From an uncultured Bacteroidota bacterium (GTDB lineage Bacteria > Bacteroidota > Bacteroidia > Chitinophagales > Chitinophagaceae), in assembly GCA_946480675.1 (NCBI GenBank), contig CAMLKS010000158.1:1-6103 (forward strand): a stretch of 6,103 nucleotides of DNA, given 5' to 3'. The notes beneath the pieces were generated by a model. The model saw only the letters and a list, made by a program, of their open reading frames with translations. It was not told the DNA's origin and did not search any database. Position 1 is the stretch's first letter, and each line of letters starts with the position of its first letter. The position numbers were made by a program, and so were the translations under genes. Shown here one piece after another: positions 1 to 5,133 of the stretch.

Positions 1-754
1 ATTGGTGATACAGTTGGCCCTGGTGGCCGATGGAAAGAACTTTATTGCCTTTGCTATGCAAGGCGTTTCGGCGCAGTTCGATATTGGTGGTAATGTGCTG
101 AATGGCTACCTGGTTACTTATATCATACTACAATCGCTGCTAGTGCAGATACCCTTACTGATAGCATTGGTAGCCGGCGATGTGCTGGCGGGCGAGGCCA
201 ATATGGGCACATTACGCTTGCTGCTTACCAAACCGGTATCACGTAGTAAGATAGTGTTGGTAAAATTCACTGCGGCGGTGTGCTATGCACTGCTACTGTT
301 GCTATGGCTGGCAGTAATAGCATTGGGCTTATCTATCATCTTCTTTGGCACAGGCGACCTTGTGAATATGAAGAGTGATGCCTTTGTGGTGCTCCTGAAA
401 GATGATATTATGTGGCGCTATGTAGCTGCTTTTATGTTTGCAGCATTGGCTATGACCACTGTAGCTGCGCTGGCATTACTGTTATCTGCTTTTGCAGATA
501 ATTCTATCGGGCCTATCATGGGCACTATGGGCATCATTGTGGTACTCATGATATTCTCTACGCTCGACCTGCCTATATTCGATGTGGTCAAGCAATACCT
601 CTTTACCACGCATATGGTTGGGTGGAAGGGTTTTTTTGATGACCCGGTGCCGTACGATGCCATTCGTTTTTCAGCCATCGTGTTGGTGGTATATACCATA
701 CTGTTTGTAGGTGCAACTGTTTTTTATTTCCGTAAGAAAGATATTAAGTCATGA
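1..754 (+). CDS. ABC-2 type transporter permease, 5'-partial
   Basis: Membrane subunit of an ABC transporter of the ABC-2 (NosY-like) group, in the inner membrane; substrate unknown. The frame is open from the window edge, base 1 ending the previous codon, so the TTG at base 2 is probably an internal Leu and the N-terminus lies upstream. Counting from base 2, hydrophobic segments lie near residues 36-63, 89-115, 139-165, 169-190 and 222-244. The family's cytoplasmic signature follows the first segment: E65, then GTLR (69-72), T76, P78, R81 and K88. The usual first membrane helix is missing, as expected for a partial gene of a family commonly about 260-280 residues long. The C-terminus ends in a basic FRKKDIK. 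No ATP-binding subunit is in the window; it should be encoded upstream. The stop overlaps the next start by ATGA, which suggests coupled translation. Confidence 0.88.
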   Translation, partial: LVIQLALVADGKNFIAFAMQGVSAQFDIGGNVLNGYLVTYIILQSLLVQIPLLIALVAGDVLAGEANMGTLRLLLTKPVSRSKIVLVKFTAAVCYALLLLLWLAVIALGLSIIFFGTGDLVNMKSDAFVVLLKDDIMWRYVAAFMFAALAMTTVAALALLLSAFADNSIGPIMGTMGIIVVLMIFSTLDLPIFDVVKQYLFTTHMVGWKGFFDDPVPYDAIRFSAIVLVVYTILFVGATVFYFRKKDIKS

Positions 755-1467
755 AGAAGTGTATATGGATACTGGCAGTGCAATTGCTATGCGGCATACA
801 GGCGTTTGCCCAGCAAATGGATGCTGAAAAGCTATTTGTAAAGCTGCGGCAAAAGATAGATTCGATAAAAGACTATGAGGCCAATGTGAAAATGAAAATA
901 GACATAGCCTACATGCGCGTGCCACCGCTGAATGGTAAGCTATACTTTAAAGCGCCTGATAAAATGAAACTGGAGCGCAACGGTGGTATATCTATATTGC
1001 CCAAAAGGAGCACCAATATGGCACTGGGCAACCTGATGCCCAACCAGAGTGCCACGGTAATAGATGCCGGTACGGAAACTATAAATGGTAAGCTATTACG
1101 CGTAATAAAGGTAGTACCTAATACAGAGCAGGGCGATATTATACTTACCAAGATATGGATAGATGAGCAGCGCGTATTAGCTATGCGTACCGAAACCACT
1201 ACACGCGAAAACGGTACTATAAAAATGGACCTTGAATTTGGTAAATATGAAAAACAGGGGCTGCCCGACAAAGTTATTTTTTATATTGAGACCAAAGAGT
1301 TTAAGATACCCAAAGGTGTGACGATGGACTACGATGGTGCTACAAAAGCCGATGTAGAAAAAGCAGCAAGCAAGAAACCTAAGAAAGGCAGGATACAGAT
1401 AGAATACCTGGACTATACCATAAACAAAGGATTGCCCGACGCCATTTTTGCAGAGAACAAGAAATAA
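751..1467 (+). CDS. LolA-like outer-membrane lipoprotein-sorting family protein
   Basis: Predicted periplasmic protein of the LolA/LolB-like superfamily (outer membrane lipoprotein-sorting protein group), 238 residues. It has an N-terminal KK, a hydrophobic stretch (5-19) and a likely signal peptidase I site at AFA/Q (20/21). Cys14 lies in the hydrophobic core but in a poor lipobox, so secretion rather than lipidation is favoured. Family-like features are the early DYEANVKMK strand (41-49), GKLYFKAPDKMKLE (62-75), IWID (135-138), then a basic turn and strands through GLPDKVIFYIE (170-180). A lysine-rich stretch (203-213) precedes the last strand. In the family this half-barrel fold carries lipid or lipoprotein; whether this copy is a true LolA is not shown. 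The ATGA overlap with an ABC permease suggests that it is a periplasmic partner of that transporter, which is inference. No ribosome binding site is evident, in keeping with coupling. Confidence 0.8.
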   Translation: MKKCIWILAVQLLCGIQAFAQQMDAEKLFVKLRQKIDSIKDYEANVKMKIDIAYMRVPPLNGKLYFKAPDKMKLERNGGISILPKRSTNMALGNLMPNQSATVIDAGTETINGKLLRVIKVVPNTEQGDIILTKIWIDEQRVLAMRTETTTRENGTIKMDLEFGKYEKQGLPDKVIFYIETKEFKIPKGVTMDYDGATKADVEKAASKKPKKGRIQIEYLDYTINKGLPDAIFAENKK

Positions 1468-1484
1468 ATTTCCCTCCTAAATCT

Positions 1485-1514
1485 TTTGCAACATCAAGAT
1501 ATTGATTAGTTTTA
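1485..1514 (+). promoter_or_regulatory. Candidate Bacteroidota-type promoter for the lipoprotein gene
   Basis: TTTG at 1485-1488 is followed after 18 bases by TAGTTTTA at 1507-1514, one mismatch from the TAnnTTTG consensus of the Bacteroidota housekeeping sigma factor. Predicted start near 1521, leaving a leader of roughly 16 bases before the ATG at 1537. No hairpin terminator is seen between the previous gene and this site, so read-through from the transporter operon is also possible. Confidence 0.4.
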
Positions 1515-1536
1515 GGGACTTAATGTTAAAATTTCT

Positions 1537-2034
1537 ATGAAATATTGTCTGCTATTTGTAGCTGCATTGTTTATATTGGGTTCATGCGAAAAAGTGGAAG
1601 TGCCTGTATCAAAGGCCCAGATGCTGCGCGATAACAGGTGGAAAGTTTCAGATATGAAGCTGACATATCTTACTTCAACAGGAGGAGATTCTTTGAGTGA
1701 AAGCACTATAAAGCTACCACCTGATTTTAAACTGCCCGATTGCATATTAGATGACTATCTGCAGTTCCGTGAAAACCACGATGGTTCGCACATTCCGGGT
1801 CCGGATAAGTGCAAGACGGGTGAGTCAGACGATATTTACTTTGAATGGGGATTGACTGAAAACGATACCAAAATATACCTGTATGGTATGGAATCTCTTT
1901 TTGGAAGGGATATAGATGGCGATGTAGTAGAAATTACGGACTCTAAATTTACGTTCTCTTATTTCGCTACGAAAATGAACAGTGCAAACGAGCCTGAAAA
2001 AGTAAAAATGACGGCCTACTTCGTGAAGAAATAA
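1537..2034 (+). CDS. Lipocalin-like lipoprotein of unknown function
   Basis: A 165-residue predicted lipoprotein with a short hydrophobic signal (5-15) and a lipobox LGSC with Cys17 as the lipidated residue, followed by EKVE. The mature part resembles the small lipocalin-like lipoproteins common in Bacteroidota: an early RWKVSDM segment (34-40) with conserved-type Trp35, a Cys-DDYLQF strand (69-77), a second Cys92, a FEWGL strand (102-106) and alternating strands to the end (VEITDSKFTFSYF 131-143; MTAYFVKK 158-165). Cys69 and Cys92 could form a disulfide. This fold assignment rests on pattern only. It sits alone between a promoter-like element and a strong terminator, so it may be monocistronic. 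Location is probably the outer membrane by Bacteroidota convention; the ligand and role are unknown. Confidence 0.75.
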   Translation: MKYCLLFVAALFILGSCEKVEVPVSKAQMLRDNRWKVSDMKLTYLTSTGGDSLSESTIKLPPDFKLPDCILDDYLQFRENHDGSHIPGPDKCKTGESDDIYFEWGLTENDTKIYLYGMESLFGRDIDGDVVEITDSKFTFSYFATKMNSANEPEKVKMTAYFVKK

Positions 2035-2056
2035 TACCGGATTTATATAATGTATG

Positions 2057-2082
2057 CCCGCCGGTATCCGGCGGGTTTTTTT
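2057..2082 (+). terminator. Intrinsic terminator after the lipoprotein gene
   Basis: Perfect 8-bp GC stem: CCCGCCGG (2057-2064) pairs with CCGGCGGG (2068-2075) across a TAT loop, followed by seven T (2076-2082). It begins 22 bases after the lipoprotein stop. It rules out the in-frame upstream ATG at 2054 as the thrS start, since that reading would run through the hairpin. Confidence 0.93.
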
Positions 2083-2110
2083 ATATACACACAGGCAATT
2101 CGTACATTTG
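2079..2110 (+). promoter_or_regulatory. Candidate thrS promoter
   Basis: A perfect TAnnTTTG match, TACATTTG, lies at 2103-2110. Twenty bases upstream is TTTT (2079-2082), three of four matches to the TTTG -33 box and part of the T-tract of the preceding terminator. Predicted start near 2117 gives a leader of about 24 bases before ATG 2141, too short for a T-box or operator like those that control thrS in some bacteria. Confidence 0.65.
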
Positions 2111-2140
2111 CGAACCTGTTTAAAAACGAATAGAATAAAT

Positions 2141-4099
2141 ATGATTCATATTACTTTGCCCGACGGAGCGGTAAGAGAATACCAGGAAGGTACTTCTGCG
2201 CTGGACGTAGCAAAATCGATAAGCGAAGGGCTGGCACGTAGGGTGCTGGCTGCCGAGGTAAATGGTGAAGTGTGGGATGCTACACGCCCAATAAATAATG
2301 ATGCTACGCTGAAATTGCTGACTTGGGACGACCGTGGTGCAAAATCTACCTTCTGGCACTCATCTGCCCACCTGATGGCAGAGGCACTGGAGGCTTTGTA
2401 TCCCGGCGTGAAGCTGGGCATTGGCCCTTCTATCGAAAATGGCTTCTATTATGATATAGACCTGGGCGACAGGGTTATAAAAGAAGAAGACCTGAAGAAG
2501 ATAGAAGATAAGATGAAGGAGCTGGCAAAAAACAACAGCACCTATCAACGCAAAGAAGTATCTAAAGCCGATGCAGTAAAATACTTTACTGAAAAGGCCG
2601 ACCCATATAAGCTGGAACTGATAGAAGGCCTGAATGACGGCGACATCACGTTCTATACACAAGGCGGCTTTACCGACCTGTGCCGTGGGCCGCATATACC
2701 CAGCACTGCACCTATCAAAGCCATCAAGCTGATGAACATTGCGGGCGCTTACTGGCGTGGTAATGAAAAGAACAAAATGCTGACCCGTATATACGGTATC
2801 ACCTTCCCTGCACAGAAGGAGCTGGATGAATACCTGGCACTGCTGGAAGAAGCTAAAAAACGCGACCACCGCAAGCTGGGTAAAGAACTAGAGCTGTTTG
2901 CCTTCTCTGAAAAAGTAGGTAGCGGTTTGCCTTTATGGTTGCCTAAGGGCGCTATGCTGCGCGAACGCCTGCAACAATTCTTACAAAAAGCACAGATAGA
3001 TAGCGGCTACCTGCCGGTAGTAACACCGCATATAGGCAGCAAGCAACTGTATGTTACTTCAGGCCACTGGGAAAAGTATGGCAAGGATAGCTTCCGACCC
3101 ATTACTACCCCTCAGGAAGGCGAAGAGTTCATGCTGAAACCAATGAACTGCCCGCACCACTGCGAGATATATAAAACAGCACCACGCTCCTACAAAGACC
3201 TGCCACTGCGCCTTGCAGAATTTGGTACCGTGTACCGCTATGAGCAATCGGGCGAGCTGCATGGCCTTACACGTGTGCGTGGCTTTACCCAGGATGATGC
3301 GCACCTTTTCTGCCGTCCCGACCAGGTATTGGAAGAGTTTAAAAAGGTAATAGACCTCGTAATGTTTGTGTTCACATCGCTGGACTTTGAAAACTTTACC
3401 GCACAAATATCACTGCGCGATCAGGAAGACCGCAGCAAGTATATAGGTAGCGAAGAGAACTGGGAGATAGCAGAGCAGGCCATTATACAGGCCGCAAGCG
3501 AAAAAGGCCTGAAGACAGTAGTAGAATACGGCGAAGCTGCATTCTACGGCCCTAAGCTCGACTTTATGGTGAAAGATGCACTGGGCCGCAGCTGGCAGCT
3601 GGGTACCATACAGGTAGATTATAACCTGCCTGAGCGTTTTGAACTGGAGTATGTAGATAGCGATAACAGCCGCAAGCGCCCAGTAATGATACACCGTGCA
3701 CCATTCGGCTCTATGGAGCGTTTCATAGCTGTATTGCTGGAACACTGCGGTGGCAACCTGCCTTTCTGGCTGGCACCTATACAGGTGAAAGTGCTGCCTA
3801 TCAGCGATAAGTTTGGCGGATATGCAGAGCAGGTAGCTGCTACGCTGAAAGAAGCCGGTATACGTGCAGAAGTAGATGACCGCAACGAGAAGATAGGTAA
3901 AAAAATACGTGATACGGAGCTAATGAAAGTACCATACATGCTGGTAGTAGGGGAAAAAGAAATGAATGAAGGCATGGTAGCGGTGCGCAAGCATGGCGAG
4001 GGCGATAAAGGCACAGTTTTATTAGAAGCTTACAAATCAGAAATGCTGGATATTATAAAAACACAAACAAGCGGCAAGAAAGCAGTAGCTACAGCTTAA
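2141..4099 (+). CDS. thrS: Threonyl-tRNA synthetase
   Basis: Class II aminoacyl-tRNA synthetase that charges tRNA-Thr with threonine using ATP and edits mischarged Ser-tRNA. At 652 residues it has the full family length. Domains in order: TGS (about 1-61), editing domain with H73, H77, C181 and H185 (HSSAH; LCRGPH), the catalytic core (about 245-540), and an anticodon-binding domain (about 545-640). The catalytic zinc ligands are present as C337 (MNCPHH), H388 (DDAHLF) and H518 (MIHRAPFGS). Motif 2 contains R366 in VYRYEQ and motif 3 ends in GSMER with R527. The start was set at ATG 2141 because MIHITLPDG is the normal TGS beginning; an in-frame ATG at 2054 would add 29 residues translated from a terminator and promoter. 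The gene is followed after 77 bases by infC, the usual order. Nothing is missing or truncated. Confidence 0.98.
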   Translation: MIHITLPDGAVREYQEGTSALDVAKSISEGLARRVLAAEVNGEVWDATRPINNDATLKLLTWDDRGAKSTFWHSSAHLMAEALEALYPGVKLGIGPSIENGFYYDIDLGDRVIKEEDLKKIEDKMKELAKNNSTYQRKEVSKADAVKYFTEKADPYKLELIEGLNDGDITFYTQGGFTDLCRGPHIPSTAPIKAIKLMNIAGAYWRGNEKNKMLTRIYGITFPAQKELDEYLALLEEAKKRDHRKLGKELELFAFSEKVGSGLPLWLPKGAMLRERLQQFLQKAQIDSGYLPVVTPHIGSKQLYVTSGHWEKYGKDSFRPITTPQEGEEFMLKPMNCPHHCEIYKTAPRSYKDLPLRLAEFGTVYRYEQSGELHGLTRVRGFTQDDAHLFCRPDQVLEEFKKVIDLVMFVFTSLDFENFTAQISLRDQEDRSKYIGSEENWEIAEQAIIQAASEKGLKTVVEYGEAAFYGPKLDFMVKDALGRSWQLGTIQVDYNLPERFELEYVDSDNSRKRPVMIHRAPFGSMERFIAVLLEHCGGNLPFWLAPIQVKVLPISDKFGGYAEQVAATLKEAGIRAEVDDRNEKIGKKIRDTELMKVPYMLVVGEKEMNEGMVAVRKHGEGDKGTVLLEAYKSEMLDIIKTQTSGKKAVATA

Positions 4100-4142
4100 T
4101 ATGAAATATTGCAATTCATATACATCTGAATAGTAAAAGCAC

Positions 4143-4150
4143 TATTTTTG
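4143..4150 (+). promoter_or_regulatory. Candidate -7 element of an infC promoter
   Basis: TATTTTTG matches TAnnTTTG perfectly and lies 26 bases before the infC ATG. No good TTTG -33 box is found at the usual distance; TTCA at 4115-4118 is the nearest partial match, at 24 bases. There is no terminator between thrS and infC, so infC is probably read both from thrS and from here. Confidence 0.5.
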
Positions 4151-4176
4151 CCCACAAAATTTTTTAAGAACATTTA

Positions 4177-4731
4177 ATGCAGAAAAGAAGTAAAGGACCG
4201 TATTTCAAACCTAGAGTACCGCAAAACGAGCATCGTTTAAACAGGGAGATAACAGCACCGGAAGTGCGTTTGATAGGTGAAGGTATAGAGCCCGGCGTTT
4301 ATCCTATAGCACAGGCACTGCGCTTTGCAGAAGAGCAGGAAGTAGACCTGGTAGAAATATCTCCCAACGCTGTGCCCCCGGTATGCAGGTTGATAGACTA
4401 TCGCAAGTTTCTGTACGAGAAGAAGAAGAAGGATAAGGAGCAGAAAGCAAAATCTAAGCAATCGGAAGTAAAAGAGATACGTTTTACACCGAATACGGAT
4501 GATCACGATTTCGACTTTAAAGCAAAGCATGCCGAAAAATTCCTGCAAGATGGAGATAAGGTAAAATGCTATGTGCAGTTTAAAGGCCGTGCTATCATGT
4601 TCCAGGAGAGGGGTGAGCTGCTGCTGCTGAAATTTGCTGAAAGGCTGGCAGAAGTAGGTTCCCTGGAATCAATGCCAAAGATGGAAGGCCGCAGGATGAT
4701 AGCTATCTTCACGCCGAAGAAAAAGAAGTAG
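4177..4731 (+). CDS. infC: Translation initiation factor IF-3
   Basis: IF3 binds the 30S ribosomal subunit, prevents 50S joining and checks the start codon-initiator tRNA pairing. The 184 residues cover both domains: N-domain (about 17-80) with [14 protein letters not shown] (21-34) and the family signature [10 protein letters not shown]...[12 protein letters not shown] ending at 81; a lysine-rich linker (82-96); and the C-domain (about 97-180) with [23 protein letters not shown] and FKGRAIMF. The tail is basic, ending in KKKK. Within the signature, the common DYGKF is DYRKF here. The start is firm: an in-frame TAA lies at 4165-4167 and only GAA CAT TTA lie between it and the ATG. The gene therefore starts with AUG, not the rare AUU that drives IF3 autoregulation in E. 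coli. It is not followed by rpmI and rplT. Confidence 0.97.
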   Translation: MQKRSKGPYFKPRVPQNEHRLNREITAPEVRLIGEGIEPGVYPIAQALRFAEEQEVDLVEISPNAVPPVCRLIDYRKFLYEKKKKDKEQKAKSKQSEVKEIRFTPNTDDHDFDFKAKHAEKFLQDGDKVKCYVQFKGRAIMFQERGELLLLKFAERLAEVGSLESMPKMEGRRMIAIFTPKKKK

Positions 4732-4814
4732 TAAGCTGAAATACGCTACAGGAAAGATGTTGATGCAAATGTGTACTGGATGTGAAAAATTAATGCCATT
4801 TTTTTAGCATTATA

Positions 4815-4846
4815 CTTGTTTTAAATTAAAACACACCTTACCTTTG
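4815..4846 (+). promoter_or_regulatory. Candidate promoter upstream of the first 60-base element
   Basis: CTTG (4815-4818, three of four matches to TTTG) and TACCTTTG (4839-4846, perfect TAnnTTTG) are 20 bases apart, a good fit to Bacteroidota housekeeping promoters. No start codon with a convincing gene follows; the predicted transcript from about 4853 would meet the terminator at 4924-4951. This suggests a short non-coding transcript. Confidence 0.65.
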
Positions 4847-4852
4847 CGTTAA

Positions 4853-4951
4853 CAATTACCACAAAGAAAGATTTCGCGAAAGCGTCATTATAAGAAGTTT
4901 TCATGGTGATAGGGTTTATAGGGGCTGGCCTGTTCTCAGGCTGGCTTTTTT
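4853..4951 (+). ncRNA. Candidate small RNA 1 (promoter to terminator, about 100 nt)
   Basis: Inferred transcript between the promoter-like element ending at 4846 and the T-tract ending at 4951; the 5' end is a guess from promoter spacing. It contains a small stem CGC/GCG closed by a GAAA tetraloop (4875-4884), inside the 10-base palindrome region TTTCGCGAAA (4872-4881). It continues into a 20-base stretch without C (4905-4924, with GG, GGG and GGGG runs) and then the terminator hairpin. The C-free stretch would be hard to fold locally and could be a pairing region. No known RNA family is recognised. The alternative is merely a terminator with its flank, in which case there is no RNA gene. Confidence 0.4.
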
Positions 4952-4954
4952 ATT
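4895..4954 (+). repeat. 60-base direct repeat, copy 1
   Basis: Aligned without gaps to 5041-5100, 146 bases downstream, it matches at 57 of 60 positions. The differences are G/A at 4905, A/G at 4938 and T/C at 4942. The last two lie in the 3' arm of the hairpin and both keep base pairing. The first 29 bases, before the hairpin, are conserved except for 4905, which a plain terminator would not need. Sequence outside the 60 bases does not align clearly, apart from a shared TATAAG just upstream at slightly different spacing. Confidence 0.95.
4924..4951 (+). terminator. Intrinsic terminator in repeat copy 1
   Basis: The arm GCTGGCCTG (4924-4932) pairs with CAGGCTGGC (4937-4945) over a TTCT loop in nine pairs, two of them G-T wobbles, followed by six T (4946-4951). 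It lies about 190 bases after the infC stop, so it could end infC transcripts or the short transcript starting near 4853. Confidence 0.85.
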
Positions 4955-5006
4955 CCTGCTGTTTTTCTCTTTTCTGTTAATAAATACTAAAAATCGGGTG
5001 AATTAT

Positions 5007-5037
5007 TTTGCTGAAATTTAATCAGCATTTAATTTCG
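5007..5037 (+). promoter_or_regulatory. Candidate promoter upstream of the second 60-base element
   Basis: TTTG (5007-5010) and TAATTTCG (5030-5037, one mismatch from TAnnTTTG) are 19 bases apart. The predicted start, near 5044, falls in the first bases of repeat copy 2. Its sequence is unlike the promoter before copy 1, so the promoter is not just part of the duplicated block. Confidence 0.5.
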
Positions 5038-5043
5038 TATAAG

Positions 5044-5097
5044 TTTTCATAGTGATAGGGTTTATAGGGGCTGGCCTGTTCTCGGGCCGGCTTTTTT
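5044..5097 (+). ncRNA. Candidate small RNA 2 (promoter to terminator, about 54 nt)
   Basis: Inferred transcript from the promoter-like element ending at 5037 to the T-tract ending at 5097. It would consist almost wholly of the conserved element: an unpaired, C-free 5' part (5051-5070) and a terminator hairpin. It lacks the upstream GAAA-tetraloop region of candidate 1. It could equally be a short leader ahead of the gene at 5134 whose transcription is attenuated at the hairpin; no competing antiterminator fold is obvious. Confidence 0.35.
5070..5097 (+). terminator. Intrinsic terminator in repeat copy 2
   Basis: The arm GCTGGCCTG (5070-5078) pairs with CGGGCCGGC (5083-5091) over a TTCT loop in nine pairs, two of them T-G wobbles, with six T following (5092-5097). 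It stands between any upstream transcript and the gene at 5134, so that gene needs its own promoter or read-through. Confidence 0.88.
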
Positions 5098-5109
5098 ATT
5101 TTTATTAGC

Positions 5110-5117
5110 TATATTAG
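5110..5117 (+). promoter_or_regulatory. Weak candidate -7 element before the repeat-protein gene
   Basis: TATATTAG is one base from TAnnTTTG and is followed by CACAAA, a common context after such elements. No -33 box is seen at 19-20 bases; that position falls in the terminator hairpin. A start near 5124 would leave a leader of only about 10 bases. Confidence 0.3.
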
Positions 5118-5133
5118 CACAAATACTGCGCCC

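Larger units (their letters stand above)
5041..5100 (+). repeat. 60-base direct repeat, copy 2
   Basis: Second copy of the element at 4895-4954, 57/60 identical, ending 33 bases before the start of the repeat-protein gene. Compared with copy 1 it has ATA in place of the ATG at 4903, which removes the start of the short reading frame present in copy 1, while the hairpin is kept and becomes more GC-paired. Confidence 0.95.

Noticed and set aside
2..4. TTG at base 2 as the true start of the permease.
   Set aside because: The frame is open to the window edge and the family's first membrane segment is missing, so the gene most likely begins upstream.
2054..2140. N-terminal extension of thrS from ATG 2054.
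   Set aside because: It would be translated from the terminator and promoter; the TGS domain begins normally at 2141.
4100..4120. Inverted repeat TATGAA/TTCATA just after thrS.
   Set aside because: Only six AT-rich pairs with a nine-base loop and no T-tract; not a credible terminator.
418..4548. Reading frames of 60-170 codons on the minus strand opposite the permease, LolA-like, lipoprotein, thrS and infC genes.
   Set aside because: All lie antisense to well-supported genes, have no family resemblance and compete with clear + strand coding.
4791..4812. Inverted repeat TAATGC/GCATTA after infC.
   Set aside because: Six weak pairs with a 10-base loop and the T-run inside the loop, not after the stem.
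4903..4980. A 25-codon reading frame in repeat copy 1 (starts MVIGFIGAGLFSGW, ends at TAA) resembling a small membrane peptide.
   Set aside because: It lies over the terminator hairpin; copy 2 has ATA instead of ATG, a W-to-R change and a different C-terminal end, while the hairpin is preserved. RNA structure explains the conservation better. A GTG start at 5052 in copy 2 cannot be fully excluded.
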